NCBI GenBank assembly: GCA_020002185.1
Contig: CM034532.1
Coordinates: 45,403,506-45,467,505 of the forward strand
Reading direction: 5' to 3'
Length of the DNA: 64,000 nt
From: Paraescarpia echinospica
Lineage: Eukaryota > Annelida > Polychaeta > Sabellida > Siboglinidae
Every line of letters starts with the position of its first letter. Within the stretch, counting starts at the first letter, position 1. The translations under genes and the position numbers were made by a program. Below are positions 9,954-24,000 of this stretch, in pieces. Under the pieces are notes generated by a model that did no database searches, was not told where the DNA came from, and saw nothing but the letters and a program-made list of their open reading frames with translations.

Positions 9954-11804
9954 CAGTATGAGATGATTACTTGAACTTTTAAGTTATTCAGTTTCAGAAA
10001 CTGTTTGCATATTTTGTAGTGTAAGAATTGTTGTTCTAGCGGCCATATTGTTTTTATTAAATGTATGTGACCTTCCTTGCTGTTTTCTATTAGCGTTTCA
10101 ATTGTGTATGAACAGAAAATGTGAAAATGTGAAATTTGTTTTTGTTATGAAACCACAAATATACTGGATTGCACATTAATATACATATATATATATCTAA
10201 GCCCTCTGGATAGAAGTGGTTCATTACACAATTCTCACATATAGGAGAAAGGCCCTCTAGGAAAGCATAGCATATCACAAATATGTAAGTAAATAACTCT
10301 CACTCCTGTTTATCATATCAAGCTGTATAGAAATGTTTAAATTTTCATATATCAAAAATACATACAATATGCTACATTTTCGTCATTGATGGCTTCAGAC
10401 ATAGCCTTGCCTCTACAGTATGGATATGTTATGGCTGGTTATAAAGTCTTGGACACAGCAAAACAAATCTATAACATTTTATAACATCCATAGATTGTTC
10501 TACATGATTTTTGCAGATGCTTTTCTGTAGAACATAGTGCACTGTAGAATTCTACAGAATTTGTAGTATTCCATAGTTTTTCTGTAACATTTTCTACTTA
10601 CATTTAATTCCATGACTGACCTTTGCCACATCTGCCACACAAGAATCATCACAAAAACCACGGTTGATTTTTCAGCTACGGTCACTCGATGGAGTCAATA
10701 TGATTGGACTGAATACGATAGTGAAGAATGAAACGGCACAAAACACAACAAACCCCACAAATCAGCCCAAAATCGGCTTTGGTGACCCACAGTAATAAAG
10801 GTATAACAGAACTTTGTGATAAATCTTGCTGATGGGGGCCCTTTTTGCACGCTGTTCCCCGTTTTCAAAAAATAATTGTCAGCATCTTAAATGGTAAAAA
10901 ACTGTTTGGTGAAAGCAACCAAAACAAAGCTATGGGTATGTTTGCATCAGCTGATTATATTTTTTGTAATTAGATATTTGAAAAGTTAAATTTGTTTAGA
11001 ATGCATAACATGTTAAGTAAGGCTTAAGCTATTGGAAAATGATGACATTCCAAACTGGCAAAATTTGATTTTAGGCCAATGGGTACCTTTAATTTATCCG
11101 TACTTTGAGGTTGAAAAATATAGATAATTTAGGCATTTTACACAAAACTCTAAACTAGCTGCATATCGATTAAACAATAACAGTTGTATAACCATGGATA
11201 TGTAGTCTTCAGACAGCTACTGATATCAAACCAATTGATGCAGTTGAACATTTTATTTAAAATTTATAAACCATTGTAAATTTCCTCATGGACAACCGTG
11301 TGATGTTTCCTGTGAATATGCAAGAACTTAACAATGAAACACTTTGAATTCGGTATTATAATTATTTGCCAAAATATAACACCTGTAGTTCTTTTTATAA
11401 TTGTTTACCATAAAAATGAATATACACTTTCTGCACATTATAAAATTGCTTTACCATGTCGACATGATCACCCCTATAATCTGTTGATATATAGGTAGTT
11501 CCAATTTGTGTCCCCCCTCACATTTAATTAGACCACTACAAATTTATTAAGTTTGTCGATATGAACACTTTAAGTAATGTGCAGTTGGTTAATATGAAAG
11601 TAAATAGACTTGATGAGATACAAAGTGTTTTGGTCAAACCAAAAATATTTAGTAATTTGTACGATGATTTTACCAAGACTAAATACAATTTTTTGTGAAA
11701 TGAATTTCAACTGATACGTCTATAACCAAATTGAGGAAGAAACTATATAAAGTAACACAGTCTGCATATTGGCAACTTATACATTTTATATATGATAATA
11801 ACAT
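9954..11804. other. Intergenic interval between convergent genes
   Basis: An AT-rich interval between the two 3' ends. I see no exon, RNA gene or clear transposon in it. Confidence 0.6.
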
Positions 11805-11810
11805 TTTATT
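11805..11810 (-). terminator. Polyadenylation signal of WDR36
   Basis: AATAAA on the minus strand (TTTATT on the plus strand), about 90 bp beyond the WDR36 stop codon. Confidence 0.65.
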
Positions 11811-11899
11811 CATGGTAATCCAGTTTTACCAATGAATCGCTGGAGTATGTTACAGTGCAGAATCAATGTCAGCATACAGGGTCAATGTCAGAATGTAGG

Positions 11900-12049
11900 T
11901 CAGAGTACAGCACTCTTGAAGTAGTTGACAAGACACAGGCTCTGGTTGAATGACTCCTCCAGTCTGCTCCAGGTGGCGCTTTGAGCCTCTTGCAACTTGC
12001 TGGCCGCTTCCACCAGTGCCGGCTCTGTTGCTATGGTGTCGCCATGGAG
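11900..12049 (-). CDS. WDR36: WDR36 exon 20 (C-terminus)
   Basis: The acceptor is TTGTTGTAG. It encodes LHGDTIATEPALVEAASKLQ onward to YFKSAVL, with TGA at 11902-11900. It enters in phase 0. Confidence 0.93.
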   Translation of the reverse strand, partial: LHGDTIATEPALVEAASKLQEAQSATWSRLEESFNQSLCLVNYFKSAVL

Positions 12050-15000
12050 CTACAACAATGTTGTAACTTATTAGTCCTTTATGTGAAGCTCCCTTTTAGG
12101 GTCATTCAAAAATTATGTAACAACTTTTTCTCAAAAAATTTGATATGTAAGAAGAGATTCCTATGAAGGATTGTCTAAAAACATTGACGTCTGATATCAG
12201 ACGAAATTACTTTTGTTTGGGAGGGGGTCAGAGGCTGTTTCGTCTGATGTTGGACATCGACATTTTACGCATCGAACCGATACTGTTAATATATTCATAT
12301 CATCATATCAATGTCTATAAACATTCGTCTGAGGAGGTTGAGGCCACATGAAAGTAATTTTGTCTGATATCGGACATAGATGTTCTGAGATGATCCCTAA
12401 GACCAGAAATGGTCACTATCACAAGGGCCGCCCAGGTTTTAATTTCTATATATCTATTAAATCTTCTTTTTTAGTTAATTTAACAATAAACTATTGCAAT
12501 AGCGTTTCTACATAAACACTCCAGTCAGAAAATTTGGAATTTCACATTTGTAATTATATATAATATATAAGGAAACAGTCACTGCATGGTTTGGACCAGA
12601 GGAATCATGGAACACAACTTAATCTAAAACCAACCCCAAAATAATCTTGTGCACTGTAATGTGATCCACTCCCACATTTTGTACACTGGTAAAAATTATT
12701 GCTAGCAAAATTCTGTGCACTGAAAATTTGCCCACACTCAAATCTACAACATTGATATCTGACCCACCCCAAAATCCTGTGATCTGAAAAGCGAGCCCGT
12801 CCATGATTCCTCCGGATATCCCCCTGATAAATATGACCGCTCCCCAATGTTCCATGTGCCACGAACCTTGAGGAAGAGACCGAGATAGGCCTGCGTCAGT
12901 TCGAAGTCTCTGTTGGTCTCCAGGTGATTACTGAGCATGTGCAAGAAGTGGACAAGTAGTTCGATGGAACCCCCAGCGTCTGGTCCCAGCTGCCTAAGTT
13001 CAGCATCGATCGCCGACGGTCCCATTTCCTTCAATTTCTCCACAGCTGCACCATCTGCAAACAAACCATATATTCCCCATAGATAATGTGATGAAAGTTT
13101 TCGAATGGTGCAGATATTTTTAGAAGTTACAGCACATGAATACAACCACATAAGAGTATCCATCTAAGAGCCAAACGTTATGTCATAATGACTGTACAAG
13201 ATGGGGCACATAAAAATAATAAAAAAATCAGCTGTCTGAAAACATACAATACACAGAAATAATTCTCGTGACCGATTACATTTACAGAGGTGTCTGAAAC
13301 ATCAAACATCATAAAACTTGAAAATTATTATTTTGGTAGATTTTAGGGTATCTGAAAACATCTCATGGTTTTGCTTATCCATTTCCGGACGTTGCATCCT
13401 TGATGGATTGTCTATAGACAGCTCTTTTGTTTGCCAGTCTCCCCACTCGCCAGACGTCGGCTCCCATCCATTCCTCTATGTCCTTCCCCCATTGTCTCCT
13501 AGGTCTTCCTTCCATTATTTGTCTCTCTAGAGACTGATGCTGTTTCACATGGCCGACATAACTTAGTTTCTGTTTCTTTACAAAGTTCAATAAAGTCCCG
13601 GGTATAACACCAAGCTCTGCTGCGATGGATTCGTTAGTTCTGCGTTCAGTCCACGAAACTCGTAATATCTTTCTATAACACTTGTTTTCAAATGCATTTA
13701 TACGTTTAGTAATGTTCTTATTAAGAGTCCAGGTTTCGCATCCATATGTAGCCGTTGGAAATATGCAGACTCGGATAATTCGTAGTTTCATATCTTTGTT
13801 CGTTGCTTTCCACAGCTTCTTCATCTCCGTCAACTTTTTACTCGCCATTGCCAACCTCCGCTTGATCTCTTTCGTCCCATCTCCGTCCGCTTCTATCAGT
13901 GACCCCAGATATTCAAAACTTTCCACTCGTTCTATTTCCTCGCCATCTACTGTGACCTCTGATGGTTCTCGACATCCCTTCACATCCATAATCTTAGTCT
14001 TCTTTACGTTTAGTTTCAGTCCTTTCCTCTCGCTGTGCTCTTTAACAGTAGTTATCAGTTTATCCAATCCCTCTTTTGTATCGGATATTAACGCTGTATC
14101 ATCGGCATATCTCAATTCATATATATCTTGTCCATTCACTTTCAGTCCATTAAAAAACTTGCTTCTCGTGTCAGTCTCAACTTCTCTCATGATATTCTCT
14201 GTGTATAGACTGAGTAGGTGGGGGGACAAAATGCACCCGTCTCACTCCCTTTCCGACTGGGAACCAATCTGTGGTACCACACTCTAATCTCACTGCAGAC
14301 TGCTATCCAACATATAAATTTTGGATAAGTGATGTAATTTTCTGGTCAAATCCCATGTGTATCAAGGTTTTCCATAGTTGTTGATGACTAACATTATCAA
14401 AAGCTTTTGAATAATCTATGAAACAAATCCTAAGGTCATGGTTGAATTCTCTGCATTTCTGAATTAACATCTTCAGGTTGAAAATGTGATCTCTTGTTCC
14501 TCTTCCAGTCCGGAAACCAGCTTGTGTTCTGTTGACTTCACATTCTAATTTTGTTGTGATTCTCTTCATTATGATTTTTAGCATAATTTTGCTCGCATGG
14601 CTGATGAGGGATATAGTCCTGTGGTTTGAGCATTCTTGTATGTCACCTTTTTTCGGTATTGGTATAAGGATGGCTCGTTTCCAGTCCATGGGCCATGTTC
14701 CACTTCTCCATATTTTCTTGCATAATGTGTGATAGATATCCAGGCCTGCTTCTCCACTTGCTCTTATTAGCTCTGCAGTGATGTTATCAGTGCCAGGTGA
14801 TTTTCCATCTTTTAGACTTTTTATTGCCCACTCCACCTCTGAACACAAAGGCTCAAGTTCATCTTCTGGTTCTATCCTCTCTCTGCCTTCATCCATGTCT
14901 ACCTCATCTGTTTCTTCTTTCTTAAACATGCTTTCACAATATTGCTTCCATCTTTCAAGTATGTCATCGCTTTCTGTCAGAGTCATTCCCGTTTCATCTT

Positions 15001-18000
15001 TAATAAGTCTAGGTTTGAATGACTGTGTCATAGACTTGATTTCCTCGAACATACTGCGACTATCGTTCCTTCTCATACCTAATTCTATCTTTTCGCATTT
15101 CTTCTCTAGATATTTCTTCTTGTCTTCCTTACACATTCGTTTAATCATCTTGCACTTCTCTCTGTATTTCTCATGATAATTCTCACTCATTTCTTTGTTC
15201 TTCTTTAACTCTTTCCTTTCGTCAATCATCTGCAGTGTGTCTTTGTTTATCCATGGTTGTTTTTGTCTCCTCTTTTTAGTGAGGTGTTTGTCAGCTGATT
15301 CCATAATGATGTTCCTAATTTCTACTGCCAACTCCTCTGGTTCCTTCTCGTCAGCCACTGTCTGTAATACTCCGAAACGGTTCATAACCTCTACTCGGTA
15401 TCCTTCTTTGATATCACTGACATCATACCTCACTATCTCTTTCCCTCTCTTCTTCTTTCTTAATTTTATCGCAATCTTGGCGCTTAGCAATTCATGGTCA
15501 GAGCCACAATCGGCTCCCGGTAATGTCTTTGCTTTAAACACAGACGTCCTCCATCGTTTTGGTATCAGTATAAAGTCGATTTGATTTCTGTTCCGACCAT
15601 CTGGTGTTGTCCAAGTGTACAGTCTTCTTTGATGTTGTTTGAAGAAAGTATTGGTGATCATCAGTTCATTCTCTATGATAAACTCAACAAGTCTATCTCC
15701 TCTCCCATTTCTCTCGCCTAGTCCATATTTCCCGATATTGCCATTTTCTTCTTCGTTTTGACAACTGCCAACTTTTGCATTGAAATCGCCCATCAGTACT
15801 ACCGTGTCTCTCCTGTTTACCTCGTCAACTGTTCGTTGCAGTGTATCATAAAACGTTTCTATTACATCGTCGTCTGCAGTGCTCGTTGGTGCATAAATTT
15901 GAATACATGTTATATTCGTGGGTTTTGCCCGTATTCGTATGGTAATAATTCTGTCATTGACCGGATTGTATCCTAATAGTGCATTTTCAGTTTTCTTTGA
16001 CAGATAGAATGCAACACCACTCATCCCTGACTTAGTTGCTCCTGAGTATATAAACTTTCCTCCTGAATCCGGACGAAAGTGTCCTTGTCCGGCCAACCTG
16101 TGTTCTGCAATCCCTAATATATCTACCCCATATCTTTCTGCTTCCGATGTTACAATTTGTAGTGTTCCATGACTCGTTTTTCTAATGTTCCATGTTGCTG
16201 GTTTTACCTCCCGCACAGTCGGGCATACTACCGTCATCAGCTCTGACGTTACTTCCAACATCTCCAAGCTCTTCCCCACTATGTGTCGTCCAATCCAGCC
16301 TGGGGGGCTCACCACTAGGACCTCTCTTACTGTCTGTATTCTCCATCAAGGTTTCTTGGGCTAATACAGCGGTAGTTGCCCATTGCTTTCCGCTGGTTTG
16401 TGTATGGTTAACTCCATTATTCCTTGAATAAAAAGTCTTGCACCGCAGGACAGCGGGTCACCGGTCCTTCCACATGCGTCTTGGTAGGTACCTTGCAGCC
16501 TGGTGAAAGGCTGTTGCTGTTTCGCATTTGTAGCCGGTGGTGTAGCCAATCGGCTGGCCGCCTACTCCTCCGAGACAGTCTTTGTGTACTGAGGGCAGAC
16601 GTCCCTCGACTCGATAGGCATTAGCCTACAAGCCTTACTCATGTAGTTTTGCTGGTCAGCCGAGACCATTGCCCGGGGTGTGGCCACTGCCGTACACTAG
16701 CAGTTCCTAGGAGCCATACATGAGCTAGATAGACTGTGGGAACCAGTGGATAGAGCCTCCACAGAAGTGGTGCGGCTGCCCATCACCAAAGGGACTACCC
16801 TGCACCCTGAAAACATAGTGGCTGAATATACACGGCCATTGTGACAATAAAACATAGTGGCTGACTGTACATGGCCATTGTGACAATAAAACATAGTGGC
16901 TGAATGTCCATGGCCATTGTGACAATAAAACATAGTGGCTGAATGTACACGGCCATTGTGACAATAAAACATAGTGGCTGAATGTACACGGCCATTGTGA
17001 CAATAAAACATAGTGGCTGAATGTACACGGCCATTGTGACAATAAAACATAGTGGCTGAATGTACACAGCCATTGTGACAATAAAACATAGTGGCTGAAT
17101 GTACACAGCCATTGTGACAATAAAACATAGTGGCTGAATGTACACAGCCATTGTGACAATAAAACAGTGGCTGAATGTATATGGCCATTGTGACAATAAA
17201 ACATAGTGGCTGAATGAACACAGCCATTGTGACAATAAAACATAGTGGATGAATGTAGTTGCTACTGTTGAAACTTTACTATTACCACATGACATCTCAT
17301 AAATCAAACATTCTCACACACAGTTGCTACTGTTGAAACTTTACTATTGCCACATGACATCTCATAAATCAAACATTCTCACACACAGTTGCTACTGTTG
17401 AAACTTTACTGTTGCCACATGACATCTCATAAATCAAACATTCTCACACAGTTGCTACTGTTGAAACTTTACTGTTGCCACATGACATCTCATAAATCAA
17501 ACATTCTCACACAGTTGCTACTGTTGAAACTTTACTATTGCCACAATACATCTCATAAATCAAACATTCTCACACACAGTTGCTACTGTTGAAACTTTAC
17601 TATTGCCACATGATATCTCATAAATCAAACATTCTCACACACAGTTGCTACTGTTGAAACTTTACTGTTGCCACATGACATCTCATAAATCAAACATTCT
17701 CACACAGTTGCTACTGTTGAAACTTTACTATTGCCACATGACATCTCATAAATCAAACATTCTCACACACAGTTGCTACTGTTGAAACTTTACTATTGCC
17801 ACATGATATCTCATAAATCAAACATTCTCACACACAGTTGCTACTGTTGAAACTTTACTATTGCCACATGACATCTCATAAATCAAACATTCTCACACAC
17901 AGTTGCTACTGTTGAAACTTTACTATTGCCACATGACATCTCATAGATCAAACATTCTCACACAGTTGCTACTGTTGAAACTTTACTATTGCCACATGAC

Positions 18001-21000
18001 ATCTCATAAATCAAACATTCTCACACACAGTTGCTACTGTTGAAACTTTACTATTGCCACATGACATCTCATAGATCAAACATTCTCATACACAGTTGCT
18101 ACTGTTGAAACTTTACTATTGCCACATGACATCTCATAAATCAAACATTCTCACACACAGTTGCTACTGTTGAAACTTTACTATTGCCACATGACATCTC
18201 ATAGATCAAACATTCTCACACAGTTGCTGCTGTTGAAACTTTACTATTGCCACATGACATCTCATAGATCAAACATTCTCATACACAGTTGCTACTGTTG
18301 AAACTTTACTATTGCCACATGACATCTCATAAATCAAACATTCTCACACACAGTTGCTACTGTTGAAACTTTACTATTGCCACATGACATCTCATAAATC
18401 AAACATTCTCACACAGTTGCTACTGTTGAAACTTTACTATTGCCACATGACATCTCATAAATCAAACATTCTCACACAGTTGCTACTGTTGAAACTTTAC
18501 TATTGCCACATGACATATCATAAATCAAACATTCTCATACACAGTTGCTACTGTTGAAACTTTACTATTGCCACATGACATCTCATAAATCAAACATTCT
18601 CATACACAGTTGCTACTGTTGAAACTTTACTATTGCCACATGACATCTCATAAATCAAACATTCTCACACACAGTTGCTACTGTTGAAACTTTACTATTG
18701 CCACATGACATCTCATAAATCAAACATTCTCACACACAGTTGCTACTGTTGAAACTTTACTGTTGCCACATGACATCTCATAAATCAAACATTCTCATAC
18801 ACAGTTGCTACTGTTGAAACTTTACTGTTGCCACATGACATCTCATAAATCAAACATTCTCACACAGTTGCTACTGTTGACACTTTACTGTTGCCACATG
18901 ACATCTCATAAATCAAACATTCTCACACAGTTGCTACTGTTGACACTTTACTGTTGCCACATGACATCTCATAAATCAAACATTCTCACACAGTTGCTAC
19001 TGTTGACACTTTACTGTTGCCACATGACATCTCATAAATCAAACATTCTCATACACAGTTGCTACTATTGACACTTTACTGTTGCCACATGACATCTCAT
19101 AAATCAAACATTCTCATACACAGTTGCTACTGTTGACACTTTACTGTTGCCACATGACATCTCATAAATTAAACATTCTCATACACAGTTGCTACTGTTG
19201 ACACTTTACTGTTGCCACATGACATCTCATAAATTAAACATTCTCATACACAGTTGCTACTGTTGAAACTTTACTGTTGCCACATGACATCTCATAAATC
19301 AAACATTCTCACACAGTTGCTACTGTTGAAACTTTACGTTATATTTTTTGTCATAAAGATAAACTGTTGGGGCCAGAATGTCAACAATACATACAGCAGA
19401 ATGTCAGAACCTTCCATGTGTTCAGCATCCATTTTTGATGGGCGTGACGGATATTTTGATAGGCAACATGTGATGAATTATTAGCCAATAGCCAGACATG
19501 TGCCAATGAGTTACGGTATCTTTATTGTGAGAACCACATGAATGCGCTGAACATCTAAGGGCCTTGCGGTTAAACCATCTGACACCCTCAATATTACCAG
19601 TAGAGCAGATACAATCTGAACATCTAAGGGCCTTGCGGTTAAACCATCTGACATCCTCAATATTACCAGTAGAGCATACAATCTGAATATTTTGTTTACA
19701 ATTTGAACATTTCGCAGTAAAAATATTCAAATTGTTAACATTGTTTTGGGCTTGCTAATAGCAATTTGGCTAGCAGTATACCTTATGTTAAACATTTCAT
19801 ACTTACAGCCACTTTTATCTTTGCTGTCATGCAGAAGTTGTGCAAATGTTGACAAGGGAAGCAGGCGTTCTATGACAACGTGCGAATTATCCTGGGACAG
19901 ATCAAACCATAGCACATTAATCGGGCAAGAACTGATCAGGAATCTTAAGCAGTTTATTTGTCCCAGTGATAACAAGGTAATAAAATTAATACAAAACACT
20001 TGGTTATACAAATATCAAATATCTAAAACAAAAACAATCATTGAACAAACTCGAATAATACATTGTAGAGTATTAAATTTAAAATCAATGTTAACCACAG
20101 GACAGGAGACTCCAACTAAAACCAGAAATACTCTTAACTGCAAGGTTTTGTTTTGGAACAAAAACAAGAATAATGACGAAAGTAAGTCTATATTAAGTTA
20201 AGTTCCTAACATAAAAGATATTTCACACAAAAATCTGAGGCAAATCTGTATGAAAACAAATAAGATGCACAAAGCACATTCAGTGAGGACATTGACTCCT
20301 GTTTTGATGTTATTACTCTCGATAGGAGCCACATGAGTTTATATCAAACTTCTGTGCAATACATTTGTTTAACATCAACTTGATCAATGAGTTTTATTGT
20401 AATGTTTACATTGTCTGTCTTACACCACATCTCCCATCTAAGTGACACATTGACTATCGTTGTCAATCTTCTACATTGACAATGTCTTTGGAATTTTATG
20501 ATAATTTCTATGATATACACTTGACTTTACATTGTATCAACATTTATTCAACAACGGTACCGTCATCATAACATACCATTTATAGTTTACACTATACTTT
20601 TATTCAGCTACTTTCTACAATCTAAAAAAAACCTTATTTATTATATTTTAAAAGTTATACCACAATACCACTCATTCCAGTTTATATGGATAGAATTGTT
20701 AAACTCAACTTTTACCGGATCTGAGAGAAAACACTGTAACCTTATGTTGAGAATGTAAATATAATAAAATGTCACATTAACAGGTATACGTCTAACTTAT
20801 ATCACTATAAAAGATCTGAACAAGTGTATTATTGTGACACAATGTAAATTACCTTGTCTTCTTTGACATCATCAGTGGACTTGGCAAATGCAAATTCTAG
20901 GCCTGGTACTGTAGGCAAGAAGAACGGGGCTGCTTTGGGCACCTTGGGCGGCTGTTTGGGCTTGTTCCTTTGCTGCAACATCAATACGTCGCTCGTCTTA

Positions 21001-24000
21001 CTCAAGTTTCAAAAATTACTCTATGTAAGTACATCTCCTCTGGTGAGTTGTCCACTTCTGGTCATCCACTGTCTCTTTGTTTACCCTTTTTTTTAAACAT
21101 TTGTGTACAAAAGAGTAATGTTACCTAGTAATACATACCCAACTGAAGGAATTTACATATTTTTTTAAAGAAACTAAAAAATATAATTAATTAGAAAATC
21201 TAATGCATAATGTATGAGAGGGTATCCACGTACTTGCACAATATGTGCTCTTTGTCACATGCACTACACAGAGTACTATACACATGCATGCACTAGTCAT
21301 GTGACGGCACTGCTGCACTGTATCATCCATCAGAGGATATAGCAGTATTGCCCCTGTATAAACCCCTACGCAGCTATTTAGTGTGACAACACACTGAGAC
21401 TCCCATAGAGTAACGCCTGATTCTGAGCCTGCTGTCTCAGTCATTACACAATCCATGCCAAGGACACCTGTGGAATGCAGCAAACACACATGCACACACA
21501 CGCACGCACGCTCGCACGAATGCACACACACACACACACACAAGTAGCCTTCAACACAGTGCACTACGTACTACAACAATAGTCTCATATGTAGTTGTGA
21601 TCCAGCTGGCATACATATGTATATGTTACTTATGTTAAGCTTTATCTCCTAGATGCTTTGCCCGTCGGGCACAGGAGTCCATCGACGGCCACCAGGACAA
21701 AAAGTAACAGCATTATTTTTGAAAGCTGGTTAAGGGTTCTTACCAGTTTTAGGGTTTTCATATACATCATAGACGTAAATCGATTACTCGTAATGTTACG
21801 TGTATCTTCTGCAATTGTTCCGAGGACCGCCCAAGAAGTTGGGGACATTTTACATCACTTGCATTAATGTGAGAAAAAAACCGTTTGAAATAATTTTATA
21901 ACAAACATAATTTATGAATACTTGTTACGATTACCTCATCACGCTGTGTTAGCCATATATTTTTGGCTAGAGTACTATCAAACTTCTTTCAGAGTTTTCC
22001 TTCTCTAGAGGTTTCACATTTACCCCGTGTGGAATGTTTTGCTTCCCCTGGCATAGACACCAGATAGAAGGGACCAACGGCTTATGGTGTCTCTTCCAAA
22101 AGTCACAGGGAACGTGAGGTGAACAAAATTGCCCTAGTTTTGAAACAGTAGTCGGTAGTAGGATTTGAAACCTGGCGGCCTCAACCGGCAGTCCAGCACT
22201 CTACACTTGACCACCAAACCCCAAATACTTCAGGAAATCGTCTTCTGCGTCTGTGTGTACCAAGCACCATTTGGAGGATGGACATTGCCATATCTTTGCT
22301 GTCAATGACATATCAGAGTAATTTTTGTGGTTATGTAAACAATGATGAATTTGGAAAACTTAAACACGTGACTGGGTGAGTAGTTCATTTGCATAAATCC
22401 AATATGGCTACCACAAATCACCATGTTGCCATATATTTGCTGTCAAATGACATTGTTGTTCTCTTGTATTCCTGGCTGTTGGGTGAGGCTGGCCTCAATA
22501 CTGATCCTCGATTTCTGATTTGTTTTCTCCCCCCTCACTGATCTTGTTCTGCTGTTCTTGGCTTACTACGATTCTCCCATTAAAAACCACCAATCTGCAT
22601 CTGACCCAAACTAAGCATCGCACACACATACCTTAATGACATCGAGGCTAAGCAGGTTCTGCCACCTGGAGTTTGGCAGCAGCGACAATGTAACTAGTTC
22701 GTTGGAAATCTGCTCGGGTGACTTGAAGTCAGACACCACATACTGGTCCTTCTCCCGGTCATTTTCCCGCTCCTCGAGAACCCCTTGGGAAGAGATAGAT
22801 ATATAGATAGGTGTCATTATTTTCCCAATACTATACAACATGTAATATAGAATACAAATAAAGCATACCTATAAACATAGTGTAACTATCTAACGCAAAA
22901 GAAATGAGAATTAAGGTTGTACAATTAAGGTTGTACAGTATGTGGTGTAGGAGACTCCTATTAAAACTAACACTTAGTCGCAATCACAGGGGCCACCTTG
23001 GGGTTTGCTAATTGTCTACCTTTTATAGAATTAGTTAGTTTTTTTTTATTTGACGCATCATTGTTCTATCCTGTTTAGATGCATATGTATATATTCATGT
23101 GTGCTTTTATTAATGCTTTCTTATTCACGCAAAGAATAAAAGTGGTGCGTATGTGGGGGCATAATATACATAATATGTGAGGCAAGATTTTTTACTTTAA
23201 CTCAACCACTTCTGGAGTATTTTATTAACGACAAATTGCAATTTTATATCATAATATTACACTAGTTAACACATATAAAATAAAAGTCCAACAACTGTTT
23301 AGATTTACTACCTGGCGTCATATAAACAATTCAGTGATCTCGGAAAGTACATAAATTACCACACTTCTTCAATAGTGAATGTACATTGAACTTTGACCTC
23401 CCATCCGAGAGGCCGATCTTTTATTAATGCGCCACATATCCTCCTCTCGAAAAAACATCAAACAGTTGACGAGAAATCTTCGCTCACCTTGTGACCTTCG
23501 ACTGGTGGATGGAACGTCCATCAGTTGTGGTTCAAACTCGGCCGCTAGGGGGCGCAGTGCAACGTGCGTGTAGAGTGTCATGTTGGACCAGAGGTAGACG
23601 CCAAGGTCATCAACGTGGGTTGTAGCAAGGAAGTCGCCCGTGGGGGAGAGGGCGAGACTCGTCACAGCCGAGTCAACGAGGAAACAGTCGACCAGTCTGA
23701 AGGCAGGTATAAGTGGGCAGAGTCTCTTCATATGGCGAGATCTCACTTTTAAAAGCTTTCTGACATAAATGACTATAATAAACTTGATACTCTAATAACG
23801 ATATCACACGTCAAGGATGACAGCAAGAGATTGGAAGGGAGAAGGTTTGGAGACTGAGAAAGTTTATTCCTACTACCAAAAATATATAAGCAAGAAAAAA
23901 CAACATAAAGAGTAACCGCAAGTGTAAAGAGTAACCGCAAGTTAAAGGGTAACCGCAAGTGTAAAGAGTAACCGCAAGTGTAAAGGGTAACTGCAAATGT

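Noticed and set aside
16697..17307. Three overlapping minus-strand ORFs of 170-176 residues with 13-residue repeats
   Set aside because: They are the 39-bp minisatellite read in three frames; all frames being open is a property of the unit length.
17256..19337. Regular repeat array resembling a CRISPR
   Set aside because: Units are directly tandem with no unique spacers, and the context is an animal intron.
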